From NCBI RefSeq assembly GCF_963675985.1, contig NZ_OY780958.1:2356001-2420000 (forward strand): a DNA stretch of 64,000 bases, written 5' to 3'. Shown in pieces: positions 26,696-35,992 of the stretch. The number at the start of each line of letters is the position of its first letter. Position 1 is the stretch's first letter. The notes below the pieces were generated by a model. The model saw only the letters and a program-made list of their open reading frames with translations. It made no database searches and was not told the DNA's origin. Origin of the DNA: an uncultured Roseibium sp. Its GTDB lineage: Bacteria; Pseudomonadota; Alphaproteobacteria; Rhizobiales; Stappiaceae. Position numbers and translations under genes: made by a program.

Positions 26696-28019
26696 GCGGC
26701 AGCATCTCCTTCATGTCCGGACCATGATCGAGACCGGTCAGAACCCGGCGCAACGGCATGAACAGCCCCCGCCCCTTACGCCCGGTTTCCGCCTTCAGCG
26801 CTTGTGTCCAGGCGCCCCAGGTCTCGGCGGTCACGTCGCCATCCGGCAGGAGGTCGCGAGCCTTTGAGACGTAGTCCCGGTCTTCGTCCTCGATCATGCC
26901 TTCCACTGGCCCTTCGACGATCTGCCAGTAGAGCTTCGCATCCCCGACCTTCTCGCAGTTGCCGCGAACGGCCATCCAGAAGGCTTCTCCGCCGGTAATG
27001 CCGAGCGCCGTCAGACGCTCCGAGGCAACCGCATAAGGCATGTCGTGAACCAGGCGGGCATTCAGAACGAGAAGTTCCGCCGGATCGAACTTGGCGGCGG
27101 ACCGGGACACGCTCGCCAGATCGAACTTGTCCACGAGGGTATCCATGTCGGGAACGGCTTCCACTGCATGGCTTGTGCCGGTGAGCACCGCCAGAGACGT
27201 CACCGCCATAGGCTCGATCCCGTCTTCACGCAAGGAACCTATGGAAAGCGCCCCTTTACGCTTTGAGAGCCCCTCACCGTCCACTGTCGTCAGAAGATTG
27301 TGGTGGCCAAAGACCGGCGCTTCGGCACCAAGCGCTCGGAAAATGGCAATCTGAACGGCGGTATTGGCGACGTGATCCTCGCCACGGATGATATGCGTGA
27401 CGCCCATATCGATATCATCGACGATGGAACACAAGGTGTAGAGATAGGTGCCATCCTCGCGGATCAGGACCGGATCCGACATGGACGCAAGGTCGATGGA
27501 CTGGTCGCCGCGGCACAGATCGTTCCAGGAAATGTCCGTCCGGCTGGTCTCAAACGGATCACCGTCATGGTTCGGCAGAAGGAACCGCCAATGGGGTTTG
27601 CGCCCCTCGGCTTCCAGTTTCGCTTTATCCTCATCCGTCAGCTTCAGCCCCGCCCGGTCGTAGACCGGCGGCCGGCCGAGCGCACGGGCGCGCGAACGGC
27701 GGCGCTCCAGTTCCTCCGGCGTTTCGTAACAGGCATAAAGCAGCCCGGCATCTCTCAGCCTGTCCGCGGCCGCATCGTAGCTGGCGATCCGCTCCGACTG
27801 GCGTTCGATCCGGTCGGGGGCGATGCCCAGCCAGCGCAGGTCCCGCTCGATGGAGTCGGCATATTCGGCCTTGGAGCGCTCCAGATCGGTATCGTCGAAG
27901 CGCAGGATGAACCTCCCGCCGGCCTGTTTGGCGAAAAGCCAGTTGAAGAGGGCCGGACGGCTATTGCCGATATGGATATGGCCCGTCGGGGACGGGGCGA
28001 AGCGTGTGATGACTGTCAT
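26658..28019 (-). CDS. gltX: Glutamate--tRNA ligase
   Basis: 453-residue class I synthetase. The HIGH motif is FAPSPTGHIHIGNSRPALFN and the KMSKS-type motif is GEGLSKRKGALSI. It is a paralog-type length common in alphaproteobacteria, which often carry two gltX genes and charge tRNA-Gln indirectly. The window shows one copy, so I cannot tell which it is. It is 50 bp after an MFS gene on the same strand and may be in that operon. The last 38 bases are shared with the convergent DUF2865 gene. Confidence 0.95.
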   Translation of the reverse strand: MTVITRFAPSPTGHIHIGNSRPALFNWLFAKQAGGRFILRFDDTDLERSKAEYADSIERDLRWLGIAPDRIERQSERIASYDAAADRLRDAGLLYACYETPEELERRRSRARALGRPPVYDRAGLKLTDEDKAKLEAEGRKPHWRFLLPNHDGDPFETSRTDISWNDLCRGDQSIDLASMSDPVLIREDGTYLYTLCSIVDDIDMGVTHIIRGEDHVANTAVQIAIFRALGAEAPVFGHHNLLTTVDGEGLSKRKGALSIGSLREDGIEPMAVTSLAVLTGTSHAVEAVPDMDTLVDKFDLASVSRSAAKFDPAELLVLNARLVHDMPYAVASERLTALGITGGEAFWMAVRGNCEKVGDAKLYWQIVEGPVEGMIEDEDRDYVSKARDLLPDGDVTAETWGAWTQALKAETGRKGRGLFMPLRRVLTGLDHGPDMKEMLPLIGRQNILDRLP

Positions 28020-28069
28020 GGCATTTCAGGTAGCGGGAGGAATGCGAAGACGCAAGCGGGATGTTGACC

Positions 28070-29311
28070 TTATCCGGCAGCCTGTAGAGCCATCCGTTGG
28101 TGTACACGCCGGGCAATGAAGGTCAGAGCCCCCGACATGACCAGGCAATAAGCGGCCATGCCTATCATCTGATAATCGAAAGAGACCTTGAGATCGATCA
28201 GCCAGCCGACCAGTCCGGGCCCGAGGGCCGACGACAGCACCATCAGGGCAAAGACCACGGAACGAACTGCTCCGAGATAGCGCGTTCCGTAGACTTCCGG
28301 CCAAAGCGCCCCGATCAGCGTGGCCATGAACCCGTTGCTGATCCCCATGAGTCCCATGAACAAGAAGGCGGCATAGCTTTCATGGATCAAGCCCAGGATC
28401 AGGCAGGCCACGGTCAGCGGCAGCAACGTGAACGGCAACAGCGCGCGAGCCGAGTAGCGGTCGATCAGGGTTCCCAGGATCAGCGAGGAGATCACCGCGA
28501 ACATGGACATGACGGCAAAGGCGCTGGCGAAGAGTTCCAGCGTCCAGCCGCGCAGCTCGACCAGATAGACCTGATGGAACAAAACGGAGGTGACAATGAA
28601 CGGGGGCGCGAGCACGCCTGCGGACATGATCCAGAATGCCGGATCGCGCAGCACTTCCGCGCGGGTCCAGTGGCGCACAGGTTTGGGCGCCTCCCCTTCC
28701 GCCATGTTTTGCGGCGTGCGTTCCTTGCGTAGCAACGCCATGATCAACGGCAAGGCGACCAGAACCAGGGCGGCCGCGGCCATCAGCCAGGTCACGCGCC
28801 AGCCGAAGGCCGCGCTCAGCACCACGAAACTGATTGGCAGGGTCGCTTCTGCGGCCGGAAAGCCAAGGCCCGCGATGGAGATCGCCCTGCCCCGCTGCGC
28901 ATCGAACCAGCGGCCGACGGCGGTCATGGACGTGTTGGACATCATCCCCTGACCGAACAGGCGCAGGCCGTAGATGACGAAGAAGAGCATGATGACGGAA
29001 GACACACCCGCCATGGCGATGCAAAAGGCTGCCAGAAGCACCATGACCACGGCGGCCACACGCGGGATCGAGTACCGGTCCAGGCTACGTCCGACCCAGG
29101 GCAGGCTCATCGCGCTCGCAAGAGTCGCGGCCATGTAGAGCGTTCCGAACTCACCGTTGGACAGGTCGAATTCCTGGCGCACGTAGCCGGCGGACAGACC
29201 GATGAAGAAGGTCTGTCCGAAGCCAGAAAAGGCCGTGATCAGAAACCCGGCCAGCAGCCAGCGAAAATTGGCGCGCACGAATGCGAAAAATGCCACGGTG
29301 GAACCCCGCAT
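28070..29311 (-). CDS. MFS transporter
   Basis: 413-residue inner-membrane protein with about 12 hydrophobic segments. It has the MFS loop 2-3 motif (GRSLDRYSIPRVA), and the second half shows the matching LGTLIDRYSARALL. The N terminus is short. The family branch resembles the monocarboxylate/oxalate-formate antiporter type, with an amphipathic central loop (RTPQNMAEGEAPKPV), but the substrate cannot be assigned. It lies between nadE and gltX, both on the minus strand, with gaps of 80 and 50 bp, so all three may be one transcript. Confidence 0.9.
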   Translation of the reverse strand: MRGSTVAFFAFVRANFRWLLAGFLITAFSGFGQTFFIGLSAGYVRQEFDLSNGEFGTLYMAATLASAMSLPWVGRSLDRYSIPRVAAVVMVLLAAFCIAMAGVSSVIMLFFVIYGLRLFGQGMMSNTSMTAVGRWFDAQRGRAISIAGLGFPAAEATLPISFVVLSAAFGWRVTWLMAAAALVLVALPLIMALLRKERTPQNMAEGEAPKPVRHWTRAEVLRDPAFWIMSAGVLAPPFIVTSVLFHQVYLVELRGWTLELFASAFAVMSMFAVISSLILGTLIDRYSARALLPFTLLPLTVACLILGLIHESYAAFLFMGLMGISNGFMATLIGALWPEVYGTRYLGAVRSVVFALMVLSSALGPGLVGWLIDLKVSFDYQMIGMAAYCLVMSGALTFIARRVHQRMALQAAG

Positions 29312-29391
29312 GCCGCCTTGCCCGCCGTGGCCTCCAGGAGGCGCAATGCGAGCGAAGCGTTTGACGTTTTCAGGAGGTCCCGCTGGCTGTA

Positions 29392-31080
29392 TCAGCTACG
29401 GTCGCGGAACCGGTTGGTAATCGGATAGCGGCGGTCGCGGCCAAAATTGCGGGCCGTGATCTTCACGCCGGGAGGCGCCTGCCGCCGCTTGTACTCGGCA
29501 ATGTAGAGCAGATGCTCGATCCTGTGAATGAGCTCGGGGTCATGACCCCGCTTTTCGATATCCCGGACCGCCATCTCCCGCTCGACCAGGCAGGACAGGA
29601 TATCATCCAGCTGATCATACGGTGGCAGAGAATCCTGATCCGTCTGGTTTTCCCGAAGCTCCGCAGACGGCACCTTGGTGATGATGTTGTTGGGTACGAC
29701 CTCACCTTCGGGTCCCATCAGACAGTCGGAACGGTTCTTGTTGCGCCATTCCGCCAGATCGTAGACCTGTGTCTTGTAGAGATCCTTGATCGGATTGTAG
29801 CCGCCGTTCATATCGCCATAGAGCGTGGCGTAACCGACCGACATTTCCGACTTGTTGCCGGTGGTGACGACCATGAAGCCGAACTTGTTGGAGATCGCCA
29901 TCAGGATCACGCCGCGAGACCGCGCCTGCAGGTTCTCCTCCGTCGTGTCCGGGGAACGGCCGGAAAAGACCGGCGCCAGAACCTTCGTGAAGGCTTCGAC
30001 CGGCTCGGCGATCGGAATGGTGTCAAAGCGGATGCCGAGCGCCTCGGCACAGTCGGCAGCGTCCTTGATGCTCTCCTCGGAAGTGTAGCGGTAGGGCATC
30101 ATGATGGCATGGACCTTGTCGGCGCCCAGCGCATCGACGGCCATGGCCGCAACCACAGCGGAATCGATTCCTCCGGACAGTCCGAGCGTAACGCCGGGAA
30201 AGCCGTTCTTCACAACATAGTCGCGCAGACCGACGACACAGGCGTTCCAGTTGGCCTCGTCCACATCGGGCAGGACGGTCACCGGGCCGCCTTCGCAAAC
30301 CCAGGTGTCATCGTGCAGCACCCAGTCGGTATAGGCGAGACCGGCTTCGAACTGGGGCATCTGGAAGGCCAGTGTCCGGTCTGCCTGCAGCCCGAAGGAG
30401 CCACCGTCGAACACCAGCTCGTCCTGGCCGCCGAACTGGTTGCAGAAGACAAGCGGCAGACCGCTTTCTACGACCCGGGCGACCGCGACCTGCAGACGCT
30501 CTTCGGCCTTGTTCTCCCAATAAGGCGAACCGTTCGGAACCAGGAGAATTTCGGCACCAGTTTCGGCGAGACATTCGCAGACCTCGTCGTTCCAGATGTC
30601 CTCACAGATCGGCACGCCGATGCGGACACCCCGGAAGTCCACCGGTCCCGGCAGAGGACCTGCGGCGAAGACCCGCTTCTCGTCGAAAACACCGTAGTTG
30701 GGCAGATCGGTCTTGTAACGGACCGCCTGGATCTTCCCGCCATCGATCAAGATGGCCGCGTTGTAGAGCTTGCCGTCGAACAGCCACGGAGCTCCGACGA
30801 TCATGCCCGGCCCGCCGTCGGCAGTCTCTTTGGCCAGCGCCTCGACCGCTTCCATGCACCGTTCCACGAAGGCCGGCTTGAGCACCAGGTCTTCCGGCGG
30901 ATAGCCGGCGACGACCAGCTCCGGGCACAGCACCAGATGGGCGCCGTTCTGTGTCGCTTCTGCCCTGACCTGACGGATCAGATCCGAGTTGCCTGCGATA
31001 TCGCCGACGACCGGATTGAGCTGGGCAATGCCGAGGCGAAGTTGACCATGAAGGGCTGAAGGTTTCGAAGCGCTTGTCAT
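29392..31080 (-). CDS. nadE: Glutamine-dependent NAD+ synthetase
   Basis: 562-residue two-domain enzyme making NAD+ from deamido-NAD+, ATP and glutamine. The N-terminal half is a nitrilase-type amidase releasing ammonia: the Glu-Lys-Cys triad is visible in CPELVVAGYPPEDLV, in the YKTDLPNYGVFDEKR region, and in VRIGVPICEDIWNDEV. The C-terminal synthetase domain has the ATP P-loop LGLSGGIDSAVVAAMAVDAL and YATLYGDMNGGYNPIKDLYK. Length fits the ~560-residue glutamine-dependent form. Upstream of the MFS and gltX genes. Confidence 0.96.
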   Translation of the reverse strand: MTSASKPSALHGQLRLGIAQLNPVVGDIAGNSDLIRQVRAEATQNGAHLVLCPELVVAGYPPEDLVLKPAFVERCMEAVEALAKETADGGPGMIVGAPWLFDGKLYNAAILIDGGKIQAVRYKTDLPNYGVFDEKRVFAAGPLPGPVDFRGVRIGVPICEDIWNDEVCECLAETGAEILLVPNGSPYWENKAEERLQVAVARVVESGLPLVFCNQFGGQDELVFDGGSFGLQADRTLAFQMPQFEAGLAYTDWVLHDDTWVCEGGPVTVLPDVDEANWNACVVGLRDYVVKNGFPGVTLGLSGGIDSAVVAAMAVDALGADKVHAIMMPYRYTSEESIKDAADCAEALGIRFDTIPIAEPVEAFTKVLAPVFSGRSPDTTEENLQARSRGVILMAISNKFGFMVVTTGNKSEMSVGYATLYGDMNGGYNPIKDLYKTQVYDLAEWRNKNRSDCLMGPEGEVVPNNIITKVPSAELRENQTDQDSLPPYDQLDDILSCLVEREMAVRDIEKRGHDPELIHRIEHLLYIAEYKRRQAPPGVKITARNFGRDRRYPITNRFRDRS

Positions 31081-31128
31081 TCTTCGTGATTAGCGTGACC
31101 GCGAAGGAGTTGCAATCGCTGCGAAAGC

Positions 31129-31674
31129 TTAAATCAGCGCCATATCGATCATCACTGTCGTTGTCTCGCTCGCCGGGGCAGCAGCGACCGAAGACTGACC
31201 GTCGATCCGGTTGCGGCTTCGCCGGTCCGTGCTCGCTGAATTGAACATGATGCCCTTGGTCCGCCCATGGAGAGCCTGCTTGTGCAGGGTCTCGGTGATA
31301 TGCCGGTACAGGACGGCCGGCGAAACCGGCTTGGCGATGAAACCATGAATGCCGAGGTTTACCGCTTCGATAACCGTCGACTTATTAGAATGAGCGCTGA
31401 CGACAACCACAGGAAGTGTACTCAGGCGCCTGTCCTTCTCGGCACGAAGAGTGCGAATGAACTCGGAACCGCTCAACGGCTTCATGACCCAATCGCACAG
31501 AATAAAATCCGGACTACGGTCCAGAACGACCTCAAGCCCGTCTGCCCCGTCAGATGCCTCAAAAATATGGCGTGCGCCAAACCCGCCCAGAACGGATCTC
31601 AAAATGCTGCGCATATGCATGTTGTCGTCAATTACAAGAAACGAGACCGTGGACAGGTCCCAATGCATCGTCAT
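31129..31674 (-). CDS. CheY-like response regulator
   Basis: 181-residue single receiver domain with no output domain. Phosphate-acceptor D61 (FILCDWVMKPLSG), acidic pair D16-D17 (LVIDDNMHM), switch S93 (VVVVSAHSN) and K115 (GFIAKPVSP) are all present. A Ser/Arg-rich tail of ~50 residues follows and looks disordered. Such stand-alone receivers in alphaproteobacteria act in phosphorelays or on the motor. No histidine kinase gene lies nearby. Start at the ATG at 31674; an ATG two codons later is also possible. Confidence 0.88.
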   Translation of the reverse strand: MTMHWDLSTVSFLVIDDNMHMRSILRSVLGGFGARHIFEASDGADGLEVVLDRSPDFILCDWVMKPLSGSEFIRTLRAEKDRRLSTLPVVVVSAHSNKSTVIEAVNLGIHGFIAKPVSPAVLYRHITETLHKQALHGRTKGIMFNSASTDRRSRNRIDGQSSVAAAPASETTTVMIDMALI

Positions 31675-31778
31675 TTTATGAAAATCCCCTACCTCAAATC
31701 ACGCCCGATGTATGCGTAATTGACCTTAAGTAATTCTTGCGAAATTTATCGATAATGGGCGTTGTGATCGCCTAAATG

Positions 31779-31805
31779 AAAAGAGCGGCAAAATGCCGCT
31801 CTTTT
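31779..31805. terminator. Terminator between the DAHP synthase and receiver genes
   Basis: AAAAGAGCGGCA (31779-31790) pairs perfectly with TGCCGCTCTTTT (31794-31805) over a three-base loop, a 12-bp stem with T-runs on both strands. It lies 24 bp beyond the DAHP-synthase stop (31829) on the minus strand and ends that transcript. In principle it can act in both directions. Confidence 0.88.
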
Positions 31806-31828
31806 ATCCGTATTTTTGACAATCCCTA

Positions 31829-33211
31829 TCAGCCGTTGACAGCCAGCGGTTCCGACCGGCGGCCATCCTTTTCCTTCTTGAGATTTTCCGCAATCAGGAA
31901 CGCGAGTTCGAGCGCCTGGTCCGCATTCAGACGCGGGTCGCAATGGGTATGATAGCGATCGCCGAGCTGATCCGCGGTCAGCGCGTGGGCGCCCCCGGTG
32001 CATTCGGTCACGTTGCGGCCGGTCATTTCCACATGAACGCCGCCGGCATGAGTGCCTTCTGCCCGGTGAACAGCGAAAAAGGCTTCCACTTCTTTCAGAA
32101 TGCGGTCGAATGGACGGGTCTTGTAGCCGCCAGCGGTGACCGTGTTGCCATGCATCGGATCGCAGGACCAGACCACGACCTTGCCTTCCCGTTCCACCGC
32201 ACGAACGAGCTGCGGCAGGTGATCGAAGACCTTGTCGGCGCCGAAGCGCGCGACCAGGGTCAACCGGCCCGGCTCGTTCTCCGGATTCAGGATATCGATC
32301 AGCTCCAGCAGTCCGTCAGGCGACAACGAGGGGCCACACTTCAGGCCGATCGGGTTCTTGATACCGCGGAAGAATTCCACATGGGCATGATCGGGCTGGC
32401 GGGTCCGGTCGCCGATCCAAAGCATGTGGCCGGAGGTGGCGTACCAGTCGCCGGAGGTGCTGTCGACGCGGGTGAACGCCTGTTCATAGCCCAGAAGCAG
32501 GGCTTCATGGCTCGTGAAGAAATCGGTCGAGCGCAATTGCGGAACGCTCGAGGAATCCACACCGCAGGCACGCATGAACGCAAGCGACTCGGTAATCCGG
32601 TCGGCCAGTTCCTTGTACCGATGGCCCTGGGGGCTGTCGGAAATGAAACCGAGCATCCACTGGTGTACCTGATCGAGGTTGGCGAAACCGCCCTGGGCGA
32701 AGGCGCGCAGCAGGTTCAGCGTCGCGGCCGACTGGCGGTAGGCCATGCTCATCCGGTTCGGATCCGGGATCCGGCTTTCCGGCGTGAACGCGATATCGTT
32801 GATGATATCGCCGCGGTAGCTCGGCAGTTCGACATCGCCCTTCTTCTCGAAATTGGAAGAGCGCGGTTTCGCGAACTGGCCGGCAATGCGGCCGACCTTC
32901 ACCACCGGCTGGCTCGCCGCATAGGTCAGCACGACGGCCATCTGCAGGAAGACACGGAAAAAATCGCGGATGTGGTCCGGGTGATGCTCGGCGAAGCTTT
33001 CCGCACAATCACCACCTTGAAGCAGAAACCCCTTTCCGACCGCGACATCGGCAAGCTGGCGCTTCAAATCCCGCGCCTCGCCTGCAAAAACCAGCGGCGG
33101 ATAGGTCGACAGACGGCCTTCAACCTCTGCCAGGGCCTCTTTGTCGGGATAATCCGGCACCTGAACGATCGGCTTCGATCTCCAGCTGTCCGGTGTCCAC
33201 TTCTCCGCCAT
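31829..33211 (-). CDS. Class II 3-deoxy-7-phosphoheptulonate (DAHP) synthase
   Basis: 460-residue enzyme condensing phosphoenolpyruvate and erythrose 4-phosphate, the entry to the shikimate pathway. The start is the ATG at 33211 after AGGAG (MAEKWTPDSWRSKPIVQVP). Class II hallmarks are FLLQGGDCAESFAEH, RIAGQFAKPRS, PHMLWIGDRTRQ-type (SGHMLWIGDRTRQPDHAH) and the C-terminal VEMTGRNVTECTGGA. Plant and Actinobacterial class II relatives carry allosteric insertions, while alphaproteobacterial members are shorter as here. Transcribed alone; terminator at 31779-31805. Confidence 0.95.
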   Translation of the reverse strand: MAEKWTPDSWRSKPIVQVPDYPDKEALAEVEGRLSTYPPLVFAGEARDLKRQLADVAVGKGFLLQGGDCAESFAEHHPDHIRDFFRVFLQMAVVLTYAASQPVVKVGRIAGQFAKPRSSNFEKKGDVELPSYRGDIINDIAFTPESRIPDPNRMSMAYRQSAATLNLLRAFAQGGFANLDQVHQWMLGFISDSPQGHRYKELADRITESLAFMRACGVDSSSVPQLRSTDFFTSHEALLLGYEQAFTRVDSTSGDWYATSGHMLWIGDRTRQPDHAHVEFFRGIKNPIGLKCGPSLSPDGLLELIDILNPENEPGRLTLVARFGADKVFDHLPQLVRAVEREGKVVVWSCDPMHGNTVTAGGYKTRPFDRILKEVEAFFAVHRAEGTHAGGVHVEMTGRNVTECTGGAHALTADQLGDRYHTHCDPRLNADQALELAFLIAENLKKEKDGRRSEPLAVNG

Positions 33212-33408
33212 TGTTTCAACTCCTGCACTCGGGGCCGGGCGCACCCAAAATCTTATGATTTGTTCTGCCCGGATTAATCCAGTTGTCCTGTCGCGCTGCA
33301 CCTCATGAGCAAACGTGCGCGGGTTATACACGGGTCTTTTCTCCAAGACCACAGATAGTAGAGTGAATTTGCCAGTTCACGCCAGCGAGACAAACAAGGA
33401 TACCGCAG

Positions 33409-34131
33409 ATGAGCCTTGAACACAGCCATACGCCGGATGACATTGCCGACCGGCTGCACGATGGGCCGACGATCAGCTATCTGCGGGACTGGGTCTATGG
33501 CGGGATCGACGGCGCGGTGACGACATTTGCCGTCGTTGCCGGTGCGGTCGGAGCAAACCTGTCGACCCCGATCATTCTGATCCTCGGCCTCGCCAATCTC
33601 CTTGCCGACGGGTTTTCCATGGCGGCCGCGAATTACTCGGGTACCAAGACGGAAGAAGACGATTACCGGCGCCTCAAATTGGTGGAAGAAAAGCATATCC
33701 ATCTGGAACCCGACGGCGAACGCGAGGAAATCCGGCAGATCTACAAGGCCAAGGGCTATCACGGCGCGGAACTGGAAACCCTGGTCGGTATCATCACGTC
33801 GCGGCGCCAGACCTGGATCGAGACCATGATGCAGGAAGAATACGGCCTGTCCGCCGCCCAGCGCTCTCCCCTGAAGGCAGCCCTGACCACCTTTGCCGCC
33901 TTCGTGGTTTGTGGCAGCCTGCCGTTGGTCCCGTTCGTTTTCGGCCTACCCGCGTCTGCCGAGATAACGACCTTTTTGACGGCAATCGCGTTCTTTGGCA
34001 TCGGCTCGATCAAGTCACTCTGGTCAACCCAGCACTGGTTCTGGTCCGGACTGGAAACCACGGTGATCGGAATGGCCGCGGCCGCCATTGCCTGGATTGT
34101 CGGCTACCTGCTTCAAGGGTTGATGGGCTGA
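33409..34131 (+). CDS. VIT1/CCC1-family metal transporter
   Basis: 240-residue membrane protein related to vacuolar iron/manganese transporters. The N-terminal helix region begins SYLRDWVYGGIDGAVTTFAV, followed by the second hydrophobic segment ILGLANLLADGFSMAAANY. A charged Glu-rich segment (EEDDYRRLKLVEEKHIHLEP, then IETMMQEEYGL) lies between helices 2 and 3, where this family binds Fe2+ or Mn2+. Three more hydrophobic segments complete a five-helix fold. No ferritin-like domain is attached, unlike rhizobial MbfA. The ATG at 33409 follows AAGGA. It is divergent from DAHP synthase and 65 bp upstream of a GCS2-type ligase on the same strand. Confidence 0.9.
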   Translation: MSLEHSHTPDDIADRLHDGPTISYLRDWVYGGIDGAVTTFAVVAGAVGANLSTPIILILGLANLLADGFSMAAANYSGTKTEEDDYRRLKLVEEKHIHLEPDGEREEIRQIYKAKGYHGAELETLVGIITSRRQTWIETMMQEEYGLSAAQRSPLKAALTTFAAFVVCGSLPLVPFVFGLPASAEITTFLTAIAFFGIGSIKSLWSTQHWFWSGLETTVIGMAAAAIAWIVGYLLQGLMG

Positions 34132-34196
34132 AACCCGCAAAAGTCCGGGAACTAACGGACTTGACCGGGCTTGACCGTAACGCCGAAGCTTCCAAC

Positions 34197-35327
34197 ATGA
34201 TCGAGCCTCAATTCACTCTCGGCCTCGAAGAGGAATATCTTCTTGTCGACCGCACGACCCGCGATCTGGCCAGCGCCCCGCCTGCGGAGCTGTTCTCCGA
34301 TTGCGAAGCGGCGCTGGAAGGCCGGGTCAGTCCCGAGTTCCTCAAATGCCAGATCGAAGTCGGCACGCCGGTTTGTACGTCGCTGGACGATGCCCGCCAG
34401 GAACTGAGGTTCCTCAGACGGACCATAGCGGAGAAAGCACGGCCCTATGGGCTGGCTCCGATCGCCGCCTCCACCCATCCGTTCGCGGAATGGATGCGCC
34501 AGCCGCATACGGACAAAGAACGCTACAACGACATCGCCAAGGCGATGCAGGTCGTCGCCGACCGGCTGCTGATCTGCGGCATGCATGTTCATGTCGGCAT
34601 CGAGGATGAAGAACTGCGGATCGACCTGTTCAACCAGCTCGCCTATTTCCTGCCGCACCTTCTGGCACTGAGCACGTCGTCTCCGTTCTGGCGAGGACGC
34701 AACACCGGGCTGAAGTCCTACCGAATGGCCGTTTTCAATGAACTGCCGCGGACTGGACTGCCGGAGGCTTTCGAGAGCTATTCCGACTATCAGCGCACCA
34801 TCAACGTCCTGATCAAGGCCGGCGTGATCGAGGACGGAACCAAGATCTGGTGGGACTTGCGCCCCTCCGCCCGCTTTCCCACGCTCGAAATGCGGATCAC
34901 CGACCTGTGCACGAAACTGGAGGATGCGATAGCGATCGCCGCCCTGTTCCGCTGCCTGTGTCGCATGCTTTACCGCCTCCGCCGATCCAACATGCGTTGG
35001 CGCACCTATTCCCGGTTTCTCATTGCCGAAAACCGTTGGCTGGCGGAACGCCATGGCACGGGAGCAGAGCTGATCGATTACGGCCGCGGCACGCTGATGC
35101 CCTATAGCGACCTGATCGAGGAAATGATCGACCTCGTTCAGGAGGACATCGCCTTCTTCGGCTGCGAGGCGGAAATCGGCCGGATCCGCAAGATCGTCGC
35201 GGAAGGCACCTCCGCCGACCGTCAAATCAGCCTGTACGAAACATCGATCGCCAAGGGATCATCCACGGATGAGGCCTTGAAAGACGTTGTCGACCAGCTG
35301 ATCGCGGAAACAGTGGAGGATTGCTGA
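34197..35327 (+). CDS. Carboxylate-amine ligase of the YbdK/GCS2 family
   Basis: 376-residue ATP-dependent ligase. The start is at the ATG at 34197 (MIEPQFTLGLEEEYLLVD). GCS2 markers are LGLEEEYLLVD, PEFLKCQIEVGTPVC, LICGMHVHVGIEDEE and KIWWDLRPSARFPTLEMRITD. YbdK proteins have weak gamma-glutamyl:cysteine ligase activity and usually an unknown true substrate. Its stop lies three bases from the stop of a convergent gamma-glutamylcyclotransferase-type gene, so enzymes that make and break gamma-glutamyl bonds share a 3' border. The VIT transporter precedes it by 65 bp. Confidence 0.9.
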   Translation: MIEPQFTLGLEEEYLLVDRTTRDLASAPPAELFSDCEAALEGRVSPEFLKCQIEVGTPVCTSLDDARQELRFLRRTIAEKARPYGLAPIAASTHPFAEWMRQPHTDKERYNDIAKAMQVVADRLLICGMHVHVGIEDEELRIDLFNQLAYFLPHLLALSTSSPFWRGRNTGLKSYRMAVFNELPRTGLPEAFESYSDYQRTINVLIKAGVIEDGTKIWWDLRPSARFPTLEMRITDLCTKLEDAIAIAALFRCLCRMLYRLRRSNMRWRTYSRFLIAENRWLAERHGTGAELIDYGRGTLMPYSDLIEEMIDLVQEDIAFFGCEAEIGRIRKIVAEGTSADRQISLYETSIAKGSSTDEALKDVVDQLIAETVEDC

Positions 35328-35330
35328 CCG

Positions 35331-35924
35331 TCAGGCCGGAGCCAGATAGCGGACTTTCAGGCCCGCGAGGTGATCATCGATCATTTCCGTCAGAACCGCC
35401 TCCATTCGGATCGCACGAGGGTAAACGGGCTCGTCCCGGTCCGCCAGGATCGGCACATGCCAGCCCCGGGTCGTCTCCAGGAAGTGAAGGATCCCCTCCT
35501 CCCCCCAGAACGCATGAAAACCGGTCAACACACAGTCCAGATAGCTTTGCAGGATTGGGTGGTCTTCGTCGCCCCAGTCGTTGTGTTCCGGTTTCGAGCG
35601 GAACAGGAACATGTCCTCTGGACCCGGCCGATTTTCCAGATCGCAACGAAACGCCCCTCCGACCCCGTCAATGCGGTCATACTTCCATTCCCGCTGTTCC
35701 AGCTTTGTCAGACCGTCTTTCGGTTCGGTCGCGAGCACACCCCGAATGCGTACGTCCTCTTCCGGAGCGACGCTCAGGGAGCAGACGCCCCGGCCGGTCT
35801 GGTTGGAGCCGCGGATCCGCCATTCGCGCACCCAGCCATCCATTCGCCCGGGCGTTACCTGGGCGGTCTCGGGCAAAGTGGCGGAATTGACGAGGGAGCC
35901 GTAGCCGAAATAACTAATGGTCAT
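35331..35924 (-). CDS. Gamma-glutamylcyclotransferase-family protein
   Basis: 197-residue protein with the GGCT fold. The start chosen is the ATG at 35924 (MTISYFGYGSLVNSATLP); a GTG at 35948 is possible. The family glycine loop is YFGYGSLVN, followed by GVLATEPKDGLTKLEQREWKYDRI, where the glutamate expected to act as general acid/base lies. Family members cleave gamma-glutamyl amino acids or related amides to 5-oxoproline. It converges on the GCS2-type ligase with a three-base gap. The exact substrate is not determined. Confidence 0.85.
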   Translation of the reverse strand: MTISYFGYGSLVNSATLPETAQVTPGRMDGWVREWRIRGSNQTGRGVCSLSVAPEEDVRIRGVLATEPKDGLTKLEQREWKYDRIDGVGGAFRCDLENRPGPEDMFLFRSKPEHNDWGDEDHPILQSYLDCVLTGFHAFWGEEGILHFLETTRGWHVPILADRDEPVYPRAIRMEAVLTEMIDDHLAGLKVRYLAPA

Positions 35925-35992
35925 CCTTTGGATGTAGGGATGCAGCACTGTCTCGTAAAGACGTTATCACCATCAAAAGCGAGGAATTCCAC

